Shown here one piece after another: positions 19,603 to 29,419 of a DNA stretch of 64,000 bases (its first letter is position 1; every line of letters starts with the position of its first letter). Source of the stretch: Oscillospiraceae bacterium (GTDB lineage Bacteria > Bacillota > Clostridia > Oscillospirales > Ruminococcaceae). The position numbers were made by a program, and so were the translations under genes. The stretch is taken from NCBI GenBank assembly GCA_009777835.1, contig WRKZ01000002.1, positions 1 through 64,000 on the forward strand, read 5' to 3'. The notes below the pieces were generated by a model that saw only the letters and a list, made by a program, of their open reading frames with translations, searched no databases and was not told where the DNA came from.

Positions 19603-19668
19603 GTTTGAATAAGAGCTCACGGGGTCGGCGGCTTCGCCGTCGAGCAGGTGAGCTTGACAGGTTTGAAT
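19603..19668 (+). repeat. Hairpin repeat family A copy (19611-19660) flanked by 8-bp direct repeats GTTTGAAT
   Basis: AAGAGCTCACGGGGTCGGCGGCTTCGCCGTCGAGCAGGTGAGCTTGACAG between GTTTGAAT 19603-19610 and 19661-19668. Confidence 0.8.
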
Positions 19669-19706
19669 TCATGCCACTTTGTGGCAGAAAGGCATGGTCA
19701 TAATAA

Positions 19707-20480
19707 ATGAGAAAGATTATTTTCATTGCTTTAGCGGTGATTGTAGTAGCGGTTGCGGCGATTTTCTGCGTGAGGGAGTTTACCGTACCGCGAATCAACT
19801 TTGTAGCCGATGAAGTCGGAATCGTCGCCAGTGCGAACACTTTGCGGGTTTCGCGGTTGTACGCCGCCGAGGTCGATTTCGATGCGTATGAACAGGCATT
19901 AGACGAAATCATAGACATAACCGAATACACCGATGAAGAGCGGTTCGCGGCGGCATTGGCATCCGGCAGACCGGAGTTTTATCCGGTTTTCGGTATGCAT
20001 GTCCTGAATGATTCCGATAATGAGCTGCGGGTAATGTGTTTCGTCCTGGAGGAAATGGCGACCGGACAGAAAGGCAAACGCTTCAAAATAGGCGAAATCA
20101 GCCTTGAAACCATGATTACCGGCGGCGATTTCACCATTGACCGCCTGGAAATCGTTCCGTTTGTCGATACGAAAGCACCCTTCGAAATTACTAAAATCAA
20201 TTCGGCACACCAAGCCGCACTTGATATAAGTAATGCGGGAACAGCATCCCTTGTTTTAGGCGGGGACTGGCTTGAACGTCTTCGAAACGGCGAGGAATGT
20301 TCGTTTACGTTGCGATTCATCTACAACATCAAATCGGACACGTTTCTGCCGCGAATCGTACTTGACGAACAGCTCCTTCAAGTAAACGGAGTGATTTCGT
20401 ACAACAATGTCGGAAAACTTGAAGTTGATTTTGCGATTGAACCGTATTCAAGTCTGGAGGAAGCGGAAAATGCAGAATAA
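19707..20480 (+). CDS. Membrane-anchored hypothetical protein
   Basis: N-terminal TM MRKIIFIALAVIVVAVAAIFCV; no family recognised. Confidence 0.7.
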   Translation: MRKIIFIALAVIVVAVAAIFCVREFTVPRINFVADEVGIVASANTLRVSRLYAAEVDFDAYEQALDEIIDITEYTDEERFAAALASGRPEFYPVFGMHVLNDSDNELRVMCFVLEEMATGQKGKRFKIGEISLETMITGGDFTIDRLEIVPFVDTKAPFEITKINSAHQAALDISNAGTASLVLGGDWLERLRNGEECSFTLRFIYNIKSDTFLPRIVLDEQLLQVNGVISYNNVGKLEVDFAIEPYSSLEEAENAE

Positions 20481-21687
20481 ATCACAGTTGCGGCAACAGT
20501 ATGAACAAATCAAAGCCGAGGGCTTAAACCTCGATATGTCCCGCGGGAAACCCGGTGCGGACGTGTTGGACTTTTCCAATGCTATGTTGACGATTCCGGG
20601 TTCGGATTATATGTCAGATTCGTTCGATTGCCGAAACTATATCCCGCTTGACGGAATCCCCGAAGTGAAGAAACTGCTGTCACCCATACTCGGGGTCACA
20701 CCCGAAAGGCTGATTATCGGCGGGAATTCGAGTTTGCAGATGATGTACGATACTATCGTGCGGGAAATGCTCTGCGGGGTGTGGAAAGAGGACAGGGGCG
20801 AAAAAATCAAGTTTATCTGCCTTGTTCCGGGGTATGACCGCCATTTCGCGATATGTGAGCGACTTTCAATCGGGATGGAGATGGTTGCTTTAGGCAAAGA
20901 CGGCCCCGATATGGATTTAATCGAAAGATTAGTCGCAGATGATGATTCAATCAAGGGAATCTGGTGTGTACCGATGTATTCGAATCCTACCGGAATTACC
21001 TACTCCGATGAAGTTGTACGAAGATTCGCCCGGATGAAAACAAAATCTGCGAACTTTCGTATTCTCTGGGACAACGCCTATGCAATTCATCATTTAAACG
21101 ATACACCGGATTCGCTGCTGAACATTCTTGATGAGTGTGAGTCTGCGGGGAATCCCGACCGTGTCTATATGTTTGCTTCGACTTCAAAGGTGACTTTCCC
21201 GGGCGGCGGTGTGGCTATGATGGCTACAAGCGACAAAAACGCCGATTTCGTGAGGGCCCACATGGGAGTCCAGACAATCGGCGGCGATAAGTTGAATCAA
21301 CTCCGTCATGTTCGATTCTTCGGTGATTTTAACCGAATAGTCGAGCATATGAAGAGGTTGAGCGGGGTTCTCAAACCGAAATTCGATACCGTTACAGAAA
21401 TACTCGAACGTGAACTCGGCAGCGATTTCGGTGTTTGGCATAAACCCAACGGCGGCTACTTCATCTCATTCGACGGGAATCCCGGAACCGCCAAAGAAAC
21501 GGTTCGGCTCTGTCGTGAAGCGGGGGTAATCCTCACGAATGCAGGGGCAACTTTTCCGTACAACAACGACCCCGACGACAAGAACATTCGCATTGCACCG
21601 AGCTTCCCCCCTGTAGAAGAACTTAAGCGGGCGATGGAAGTATTCTGTGTCAGCGTTAAATTGGCGAATGAAATAGTCAGGCAATGA
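20470..21687 (+). CDS. PLP-dependent aminotransferase (class I/II, Asp_aminotransf-like)
   Basis: MSRGKPGADVLDFSNAML, GGNSSLQMMYD, CVPMYSNPTGITYSDE, ASTSKVTFPGGGVAMMA; RBS GGAGGAAG before ATG 20470. Confidence 0.88.
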   Translation: MQNKSQLRQQYEQIKAEGLNLDMSRGKPGADVLDFSNAMLTIPGSDYMSDSFDCRNYIPLDGIPEVKKLLSPILGVTPERLIIGGNSSLQMMYDTIVREMLCGVWKEDRGEKIKFICLVPGYDRHFAICERLSIGMEMVALGKDGPDMDLIERLVADDDSIKGIWCVPMYSNPTGITYSDEVVRRFARMKTKSANFRILWDNAYAIHHLNDTPDSLLNILDECESAGNPDRVYMFASTSKVTFPGGGVAMMATSDKNADFVRAHMGVQTIGGDKLNQLRHVRFFGDFNRIVEHMKRLSGVLKPKFDTVTEILERELGSDFGVWHKPNGGYFISFDGNPGTAKETVRLCREAGVILTNAGATFPYNNDPDDKNIRIAPSFPPVEELKRAMEVFCVSVKLANEIVRQ

Positions 21688-21694
21688 ATTCAAA

Positions 21695-22843
21695 TCAACG
21701 AATCAACTCGCTTAATTTGAGGGAGTTTTCTTCTCTGAACGCAGTAAACGTACTATTTTCGATTTCGGTGCGGATTTTTTCCATCAATGCGTTGTAGAAA
21801 TAAAGGTTGTGGATTGACGACAGTCGCCCTGCGAGATATTCCTGCGCTTTGAACAAGTGACGGATATACCCGCGTGAATGTTGCGCGCAGACAGGACAAC
21901 CACACACTTCGTCGAGTGGCTTATCATCGCGTTCATACCGCTTATTCTTGATGTGCAGTATTCCCTCACTCGTGAAAATCGTTCCGTGGCGGGCGTTGCG
22001 GGTCGGCATGACACAGTCGAACATATCAATCCCCCTGAACACCGCCTCAATTATATCGGAAGGAGTCCCGACACCCATGAGGTAGCGGGGCTTTTCGGTT
22101 GGCATATACGGTTCAACAGCTTCGATTACACGGAACATATCGTCCTTTGCTTCGCCGACCGCTAACCCGCCGATTGCGTAACCGGGCAGATTCAACTCGG
22201 CGATTTCCTGCATATGTTTCACACGGATATCGTTGTAAACGCCGCCCTGATTTATTCCGAACAATAACGCAGCCGATTCAAGCCGTAACATTTCTTCCTG
22301 ACAGCGAATCAGCCAACGGGTCGTCCGTTTGACCGAATTTTCTACGTAAACGCGGCTCTGACCGTCGGGAATACACTCATCGAAAGCCATGACTATATCC
22401 GCGCCGAGATTATATTGGATTCTCATACTTTCTTCCGGCCCCATGAAGATTTTTTTTCCGTCAATGTGAGAAGAGAAGAAAACACCGGATTCCTTTATAA
22501 TGGGTGGCTTTCCTACATATCCGCTTGATTCTGTTCCGCCTGCCCGCCCCAATGAAAACACCTGGAATCCGCCCGAATCGGTGAGAATCGGCTTATTCCA
22601 ATTAGTGAAAGCATGGAGTCCGCCCAGGTCGCGGATAACGTCGTCCCCCGGACGAATGTGCAGATGATAGGTGTTGCAAAGCATGACTTGACACTTCAAA
22701 TCCGACAGTTCCGGTGCGGAAATCCCGCCTTTGATTGCGGCGGCGGTAGCGACGTTCATGAAAAACGGTGTTTGAATCTCACCGTGTGCCGTCGCAAGAA
22801 CCCCCCTCCTCGCTTTAGAATCGCTTGTGATTAATTTATACAT
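21695..22843 (-). CDS. tgt: Queuine tRNA-ribosyltransferase
   Basis: GGLHAFTNWNKPILTDSGGFQVFSL, MGVGTPSDIIEAVFRGIDMFDCVMPTRNARHG. Confidence 0.97.
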   Translation of the reverse strand: MYKLITSDSKARRGVLATAHGEIQTPFFMNVATAAAIKGGISAPELSDLKCQVMLCNTYHLHIRPGDDVIRDLGGLHAFTNWNKPILTDSGGFQVFSLGRAGGTESSGYVGKPPIIKESGVFFSSHIDGKKIFMGPEESMRIQYNLGADIVMAFDECIPDGQSRVYVENSVKRTTRWLIRCQEEMLRLESAALLFGINQGGVYNDIRVKHMQEIAELNLPGYAIGGLAVGEAKDDMFRVIEAVEPYMPTEKPRYLMGVGTPSDIIEAVFRGIDMFDCVMPTRNARHGTIFTSEGILHIKNKRYERDDKPLDEVCGCPVCAQHSRGYIRHLFKAQEYLAGRLSSIHNLYFYNALMEKIRTEIENSTFTAFREENSLKLSELIR

Positions 22844-23739
22844 TTACTCTCCTTATTGCAAATCACCAAACTCATGTCGAATGCCTTTACCGAATGGGTC
22901 AACGCACCCAAACTGATTATATCAATCCCGGTTTCGGCGGTCTCACGAATGTTTTCCAAGGTGATGTTCCCGCTCGCCTCCAACACGGCGCGACGTTGAG
23001 TGATTTCGACGGCTTGTCTCATGGTATCGGCGTTCATATTGTCGAGCAGGATTATATTCGCGCCTGCCGAAATCGCTTCACGGAGTTGTTCTAAGTCGCG
23101 AACCTCCACCTCAACGGGAATCATATGCCCGGCACGTTCACGGAGGGCTTGAACCGCCACCGTAATCGAACCGTAAGCATCGATATGATTGTCTTTCAGC
23201 ATCGCCGCCGCCGACAGATTGAATCGGTGATTATTCCCGCCACCGCACAGTACCGCATACTTCTGCAACGAACGCAGTCCCGGCAACGTCTTACGGGTAT
23301 CGACGATTCGTGCATTTGTCCCCGAAATCGCGTCAACACAACGACGAGTGTAGGTCGCAATTCCGCTCATATGCTGCAGAAAATTCAACGCAGTACGCTC
23401 TGCTTTGAGAATAGCGCAGGTACTCCCCGAAATCTCGCATATAATCGTACCGACTTCGAGCTTTTCGCCGTCTTGTATAAAAGGAGTAACCGTCACGCTT
23501 GCAATACGTGAACCCCACGAATCAAAGGAAAACACCCTCGCCGCAATCTCCAACCCGGAGAGAATTCCGTCAGCTTTGGACTTTATCACAGCCTTGGTGC
23601 GATTATCGGGCGAGAGAAGCAAATCGCTCGTAACATCAATGTAGTTGATGTCTTCTTCGAGAGCGCGCTTAATTATATCGTCAACGTAAAAATCGGGAAG
23701 TTTCGGCAGCAGTTTAGGAATTTGTTTAAGAAGACTCAT
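22831..23739 (-). CDS. nadC: Nicotinate-nucleotide pyrophosphorylase (carboxylating)
   Basis: ALNFLQHMSGIATYTRR, IVDTRKTLPGLRSLQKYAVLCGGGNNHRFNL. Confidence 0.96.
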   Translation of the reverse strand: MSLLKQIPKLLPKLPDFYVDDIIKRALEEDINYIDVTSDLLLSPDNRTKAVIKSKADGILSGLEIAARVFSFDSWGSRIASVTVTPFIQDGEKLEVGTIICEISGSTCAILKAERTALNFLQHMSGIATYTRRCVDAISGTNARIVDTRKTLPGLRSLQKYAVLCGGGNNHRFNLSAAAMLKDNHIDAYGSITVAVQALRERAGHMIPVEVEVRDLEQLREAISAGANIILLDNMNADTMRQAVEITQRRAVLEASGNITLENIRETAETGIDIISLGALTHSVKAFDMSLVICNKESKCIN

Positions 23740-25327
23740 CGGCAGTTACCTCTTTCAGAATTAAATAAGCCACCGTCGCCAGTGATTTAACCTCCGAAAC
23801 CTCCGGTGATGCTTCGGATTGAACGAGCGCGAGCATTTCTTTAATTTGCGTTACACGATGAAATCCGTCGCGGCTCTGTTCATAATCGGGCAAAACAAAA
23901 AATGCCCGTTGCATGATTGCCTTGATTTCCGCTCGAAGGCTCTCCAACAACTCACAATCAAGCGAAATCGCTGAATCTTTTTCATACGTTCGAGAAATTT
24001 CAAGGATTTCCGGGATTTCCTGTAAATTATCAAGAGAAAAATCCAAACAGTTAATATCTTCTGCGGCTAATCGGCTGAATACCAGTCCTTCCAACAGTGA
24101 GTTACTGGCTAGTCGGTTGTTTCCGTGAACCCCGGTGTACGAACATTCACCGGCGGCGTACAAGCCGTCAACTGTGGTCCTACCTGCGGAAGAAACCGTA
24201 ATCCCCCCCATGAGGTAGTGCTGACAGGGATAAATCGGAACCGGCTGTCGGCATAGGTCGTAGCCTTTTTCAAGGAGTTTCGCGTGAATCATGGGGAATC
24301 GTTCCTTCACGAACGATGATTCCAAATGCGATATATCCAGGAAGAATTCACGCTTGCCCGTACGCTTTTCTTCGGCAATTATACAGCATGAAACCACATC
24401 TCTGGGGCTGAGTTCACTTTCGCCGTAATGCTGCAGGAATCGCTCCTTTTCAGCATTGAGAAGGTACGCACCCTCGCCTCTGACCGCCTCTGAAATAAGC
24501 AGGGATTCACTGTCTCGTCCGGCGGGGCATGAAAAAGCCGTAGGGTGGAATTGAATCAGGTTCATTTTCTCGACCTTTGCACCTAAATCATATGCGAATC
24601 GGATTCCGTCACCTGTAGAAATTTCCGAATTTGTGGTATAATTATACACACGTCCGATTCCGCCGGTTGCAATCAGGCATACTTTTGTGGTATAATAACA
24701 ATAGTTATATTCTTTAACTCCGCAAAGCTCATCCTTTGGCACTCTTGAAACTCCGAAAATTCCTGCGGAATTTTCTCCGCAGGGCGAGCAAAGCTCGCCC
24801 TTTGACACTTCAACCGAGACCGCCGAAAAAAAGTTTTCTCCCGATTTCGTGAGCCGTAACAGGTGGGCATGTTCGAGACAGGTGATGTTTTCACGGGACT
24901 GTACCTGCTTCAAAAGCGTTTCCACGATTTTCTCCCCGGTGAAGTCCTTGTGGAAAGCGATTCGCTTGCGGGAATGTCCCCCCTCCAGACAGAGCGCGAT
25001 TTTACCGTCTTCATCTCGGTCGAAGTCTACACCCAACCGCGCAAGCTGTTCGACGTTTTCGGCACCGTGTTCCACCAAAATGCGCAGATTTTCACGATTG
25101 TTTTCATAACCGCCCGCCGCCAGTGTGTCGTTGATATGCGACTCCACATCGTCGGATTCGTCCAGTACAGCGGCAATCCCGCCTTGAGCCAGCGCAGTCG
25201 TACTCAAAGCGAACCCCTTCTTCGACAGAAGAAGCACCTTCAATTCCGGCGACAGATTCAATGCCGCATACAGCCCGGAAATCCCCGCACCGACTATCAG
25301 AACATCATATTTTTTGAATAACATCAC
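23726..25327 (-). CDS. nadB: L-aspartate oxidase, carrying a repeat-encoded internal insertion
   Basis: GAGISGLYAAL, TTALAQGGIAAVLDESD, IATGGIGRVYNYTTNSEISTGDG, QHYLMGGITVSSAGRTTVDGLYAAGE. Confidence 0.95.
   Translation of the reverse strand: MMLFKKYDVLIVGAGISGLYAALNLSPELKVLLLSKKGFALSTTALAQGGIAAVLDESDDVESHINDTLAAGGYENNRENLRILVEHGAENVEQLARLGVDFDRDEDGKIALCLEGGHSRKRIAFHKDFTGEKIVETLLKQVQSRENITCLEHAHLLRLTKSGENFFSAVSVEVSKGELCSPCGENSAGIFGVSRVPKDELCGVKEYNYCYYTTKVCLIATGGIGRVYNYTTNSEISTGDGIRFAYDLGAKVEKMNLIQFHPTAFSCPAGRDSESLLISEAVRGEGAYLLNAEKERFLQHYGESELSPRDVVSCCIIAEEKRTGKREFFLDISHLESSFVKERFPMIHAKLLEKGYDLCRQPVPIYPCQHYLMGGITVSSAGRTTVDGLYAAGECSYTGVHGNNRLASNSLLEGLVFSRLAAEDINCLDFSLDNLQEIPEILEISRTYEKDSAISLDCELLESLRAEIKAIMQRAFFVLPDYEQSRDGFHRVTQIKEMLALVQSEASPEVSEVKSLATVAYLILKEVTADESS
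24712..24812 (-). repeat. Palindromic repeat family B inside nadB
   Basis: GAAAATTCCtgcGGAATTTTC and GGGCGAGCaaaGCTCGCCC inverted repeats; encodes KGELCSPCGENSAGIFGVSRVPKDELCGV. Confidence 0.8.
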
Positions 25328-25366
25328 TAATTAAACCTCTATATTTTCGAAAGGAAAACTTTTCTT

Positions 25367-26638
25367 ATGAATGAAGCCCTCACAACCTATGCAATCCTTG
25401 CAGGAATCGATACCGGCGAATTTGATGCCGATTCCTCCCTTGATGAACTCGAAGAACTCGCCAAGACGGCAGGTGCCGAGACCGTCGCACGGGTTATCCA
25501 AAAGCGAAACTCACCCGATTCGGCCACCGTTTTGGGTGAAGGAAAAATCGCTGAAATAGCAGAGTTTTGCTCCGGCTATATCGAAGATGAAAACGAAGAC
25601 CAAAAAGAAAAACTCCTGCTCATTTTCGACTGTGAGTTATCGGCAAGCCAAATCCGCAATATCGAAAAAGTGGTGGAGGTACGTGTAATCGACCGTACCA
25701 TGCTGATTCTCGACATATTCGCGGGGCGCGCCGTCTCACGGGAGGGTAAGTTGCAGGTCGAACTCGCCCAGTTAAAGTATCGCCTTCCCCGTCTTGTGGG
25801 AATGGGTCTCGCCATGTCACGGTTAGGCGGCGGAATCGGTACGCGGGGTCCGGGTGAAACCCAACTCGAAACAGATAAACGGCACATTCGCAGGAGAATC
25901 GAAAAACTATCAGACGAGCTGAAAGAACTCGAAACCAGGCGGGCATTTTCGCGTTCTCGTCGCAAAAAAGACGGAACCCTTATTGCCGCAATCGTCGGCT
26001 ACACCAACGCAGGGAAGTCAACCCTCTTAAACGCACTTACCAATGCCGACGTTTTAGCCGAAGACAAACTCTTCGCGACGCTTGACCCTGTATCCCGCGG
26101 AATCGAACTGCCCGACGGCCGAAACCTCGTCATAATCGACACGGTAGGTCTGATTAGGCGGCTTCCGCATAACCTGGTTCAAGCATTCAAATCCACCCTG
26201 GAAGAAGCCGCCAACGCCGACTTAATCCTGCACGTTCAAGACATTTCCGACCCGGAACACGTTGAGAAAGCCCAAGTAACTTCAAGTTTGCTGAACGAGT
26301 TGGGTGCAGGAGAAATCCCGGTCGTGAATCTGCTCAACAAATGCGATTTAGTCGAACATACCCCTCCCGAAAACGAAAGCACGGTCTGTATTTCCGCAAA
26401 ACAAGACGGGAATACACCGAACGGATTCACTAAACTTTTTGAAACAATTGCCGCAAATCTCCCGGATTCAGCTAAAAGAATGTGTCTGCTTCTTCCTTTT
26501 GATAAAGCGGGACTCGCCGCGAAAATCCGTCAAAACGGTAAGATTTTCACCGAAGAGTATACCGAATCCGGCTTAAAACTCGACGCGCTCGTCGAAGAAA
26601 AGCTTGTCAGCCTGTTCAGTTCCTATCTAATTTCGTGA
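25367..26638 (+). CDS. hflX: GTPase HflX
   Basis: RLGGGIGTRGPGETQLETDKR, IVGYTNAGKSTLLNALTNADVLAEDKLFATLDP. Confidence 0.96.
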   Translation: MNEALTTYAILAGIDTGEFDADSSLDELEELAKTAGAETVARVIQKRNSPDSATVLGEGKIAEIAEFCSGYIEDENEDQKEKLLLIFDCELSASQIRNIEKVVEVRVIDRTMLILDIFAGRAVSREGKLQVELAQLKYRLPRLVGMGLAMSRLGGGIGTRGPGETQLETDKRHIRRRIEKLSDELKELETRRAFSRSRRKKDGTLIAAIVGYTNAGKSTLLNALTNADVLAEDKLFATLDPVSRGIELPDGRNLVIIDTVGLIRRLPHNLVQAFKSTLEEAANADLILHVQDISDPEHVEKAQVTSSLLNELGAGEIPVVNLLNKCDLVEHTPPENESTVCISAKQDGNTPNGFTKLFETIAANLPDSAKRMCLLLPFDKAGLAAKIRQNGKIFTEEYTESGLKLDALVEEKLVSLFSSYLIS

Positions 26639-27146
26639 GTAAATTCGATAGCGGCAGAATCAACATTCCCGTTGCGAAATTGTTGATTCCGTGGGTTATA
26701 TCACTATAAGGCGGGAGTAAAAATCCCGCTTTCACCCAGACTAACGTCTGCTCGAAATTCCACCCGAAGGTCAACGCTTGAAAAGGTGCGTACAGTATCC
26801 CGAAAGACAGCCCGTAGATTCCGCAAAGAAACATATGCAGCGGGACTTTCACTTTCGGCGGCAACGGAAGTTTTCCGCACAGCATGAATATTCCCCAAAG
26901 CGGCAACCAGATATACAAATACGGCAGATTCCAAGTGAGGAATCCGTAATACAGCAAATAAAGCAGGACGTACACATAAATCGGAATTAGTGCGCGCCAC
27001 CGATAAGTCAGCGTAATCGCCGATATGAACAGTCCGTTAAGCTGAACGCCCGGCAACCCGAAAAAGACAATCTGGCTTGACAGAATCACCGCGGCAAGTA
27101 TTCCGAAAGTCGTGAGTTGTTTAATCTTTAGTGTATATGAACGCAT
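26616..27146 (-). CDS. ECF transporter S component
   Basis: ~6 TM segments; translationally overlapping a DUF4430 lipoprotein-like gene. Confidence 0.7.
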   Translation of the reverse strand: MRSYTLKIKQLTTFGILAAVILSSQIVFFGLPGVQLNGLFISAITLTYRWRALIPIYVYVLLYLLYYGFLTWNLPYLYIWLPLWGIFMLCGKLPLPPKVKVPLHMFLCGIYGLSFGILYAPFQALTFGWNFEQTLVWVKAGFLLPPYSDITHGINNFATGMLILPLSNLLTKLDRN

Positions 27147-27558
27147 AGACCACGCCTTCTTCAATCTCGGTAGAATCTGCCCCGACGGTGGCGTATTCAT
27201 CATCTATATAGAACGCCCAATACGCTTTATCTTTGGTATAATCCGCGCTGATATCGGCTACAACCGTGACCAGAAGTCCATATTCACCGACTGTTCCTTC
27301 AATCAATCCTCTTTCAAGGAGTGCCGCACCCACCGTTTTTTCGTTTGTTTTCACGGTGAATTCCATAATGTTATCGCCGATTATTTCAACGCTGTGAGAA
27401 TTTTGAGAGGAATCGTCTTCCGCTGTAAGTTCAAACCTGAACACGGCTTTCGCCGCATTTTCATCAGGTTCTTTTCTGCAGGCGGTGAATGTGATTGATG
27501 CGATGAATATAATCAACATTAAAGCGGGGATTGTTTTTATTTTTCTTTTCATTTCCAT
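27121..27558 (-). CDS. DUF4430-like lipoprotein
   Basis: Lipobox-like ITFTAC; KTVGAALLERGLIEG...WAFYIDDEYATVGADSTEIEEGVVYAFIYT. Confidence 0.8.
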   Translation of the reverse strand: MEMKRKIKTIPALMLIIFIASITFTACRKEPDENAAKAVFRFELTAEDDSSQNSHSVEIIGDNIMEFTVKTNEKTVGAALLERGLIEGTVGEYGLLVTVVADISADYTKDKAYWAFYIDDEYATVGADSTEIEEGVVYAFIYTKD

Positions 27559-27758
27559 TGCTTTCCTTTTTAAAAATTTGCACTATTGAGTATATCACAA
27601 ATCTCCTGCATTGTCAAGAGGTTGACAATTCGGCGCAACGACACGACGAGAATGTTTTTTAAAAATATTGTGTAAAAGCATTGAAATTTTTTCCTTGATG
27701 TGATATACTTGTCGGTGTGTCTCTAAAATTTTCAGGAAAGGCTCGGTTATTTAATCTT

Positions 27759-29156
27759 ATGAATTCGTTTGAAGAAATCTTCGATTTAATGAAATCAAAC
27801 CTGGATATCACCGATGTAGCCCGCAAAGCATGGATTGAACCGATTAAACCGGTCAGACTGAATAATAATACAGCTGTGCTTCAAGTATCGACCCCTTTTG
27901 TCAAGCAAATCTTGCAAGAAAACTATTCTCATATCTTTAAAGAGCATCTGAAAGAAATCCTGGGCTTTGACGTTGAAATTGAAATCCTGTGCGAAAATTC
28001 GGACGAATCGAGTGAATCCGGTGACAACGATTCTCATAAACCCGGGGGGCTTCATACATCTATAAATAAACTGAGTCCTATTCCCGAACTGCAGGATGAC
28101 TTCGTCATGGTTAACAAACTCCATAAATCGCTGGCGGGGAGTAATTACCAACACACGTTTGAAACTTTCATTGAAGGGAACAGCAATAAATTAGCGTACG
28201 CCGCCTGTAAATCCATAGCGCAAGGCTTACAGAAGAATTACAATCCTTTATATATATACGGGAATCCCGGACTGGGGAAGACCCATCTGCTTTCGGCAGT
28301 TAAAAACGAACTCACCAAAAATAAACCTAATCTAAACATTGTCTTTTCGGCGGCTGATGATTTCTTTAACGATTTTGTCAACTCAATCAAGTTTGACAAG
28401 ACGGTTCAGTTTAAAAACAAATACAGAAATGCCGACGTGCTTCTTATAGATGACGTTCAGTTTTTTTCGGGAAAAGCAGAATGTCAACAGGAGCTTTTTA
28501 ATACTTTTAACGAACTTCATTCTAACGGAAAGCAGATTATATTCACGTCCGACCGTGCGCCTAAAGAAATCAACAACATAGAGCAACGTCTTCAATCAAG
28601 ATTTGAATGGGGACTGTTAGCCGACATCAGCACACCGGAATTTGAAACACGACTGGCTATAATTGAGCGTAAAGCAAAGTTAATCGGGTTGGAAATCCAA
28701 CCGCTAATCATGGAACACATAGCGGACAAGCTGAAAACAAATATTCGTCAACTTGAAGGAGCTATTATAAAAATGAACGCGTTATCGTTGGTGACGGATA
28801 TCCCGCCGACTTTAACCATGGCTAAAAACGTAATCCAAGAAATTCTGGACGAACAAGTTCCTACTCCTGTAACCATTGAAAAGGTTATAAACGAAGTCGG
28901 AAGCATTTACGGTTTAACAGGGGAAGAAATACGTTCAAAAAAAAGAAACGCAAACATATCAACCGCAAGACAAATCGCAATCTACGTGGTGCATAAAATA
29001 ACCGGACTCTCTTATATAGAAATAGGAAGAGAATTCGGGAACAGAGACCACTCAACAATCGTATATGCAGTTAATAAGGTGAAAAGCATCGTCAAGAAAG
29101 ACAAAGCCTACAGAAATACAATCGACGATTTAATCAAAAATATAGGAAATCTATAA
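27759..29156 (+). CDS. dnaA: Chromosomal replication initiator protein DnaA
   Basis: NPLYIYGNPGLGKTHLLSAV, VLLIDDVQFFSGK, EFGNRDHSTIVYAVNKV; start uncertain (27717 or 27759). Confidence 0.97.
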   Translation: MNSFEEIFDLMKSNLDITDVARKAWIEPIKPVRLNNNTAVLQVSTPFVKQILQENYSHIFKEHLKEILGFDVEIEILCENSDESSESGDNDSHKPGGLHTSINKLSPIPELQDDFVMVNKLHKSLAGSNYQHTFETFIEGNSNKLAYAACKSIAQGLQKNYNPLYIYGNPGLGKTHLLSAVKNELTKNKPNLNIVFSAADDFFNDFVNSIKFDKTVQFKNKYRNADVLLIDDVQFFSGKAECQQELFNTFNELHSNGKQIIFTSDRAPKEINNIEQRLQSRFEWGLLADISTPEFETRLAIIERKAKLIGLEIQPLIMEHIADKLKTNIRQLEGAIIKMNALSLVTDIPPTLTMAKNVIQEILDEQVPTPVTIEKVINEVGSIYGLTGEEIRSKKRNANISTARQIAIYVVHKITGLSYIEIGREFGNRDHSTIVYAVNKVKSIVKKDKAYRNTIDDLIKNIGNL

Positions 29157-29175
29157 CAAATTTCTGATTTAAAAA

Positions 29176-29348
29176 TTTTCAACACACTTTTCTTTTAAAC
29201 AGATGAATTTTCAACATAATAAACAGCCCGAAAAATTTTCAACATTTTCAACAAATTTTCCACAATGACTGATTTAAAAATTTTCAAGCTGTTTTCAAAA
29301 CAAAACCGATTTTTCAACATTCCCAACACAGCCTACTACTACCACTAC
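29176..29348 (+). other. Putative oriC: DnaA boxes (TTTTCAACA x5, TTTTCCACA, TTCCCAACA) plus DnaA-trio
   Basis: Boxes 29176, 29208, 29236, 29245, 29256, 29311, 29320; CTACTACTACCACTAC 29333-29348 followed by AT-rich tract; located dnaA-dnaN. Confidence 0.85.
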
Positions 29349-29419
29349 AAATATAATTATTATTTTTATAATTATTTAAAATTAAAAAATTCTTTTTAAA
29401 AGCAAAGGAGAATCCAACA

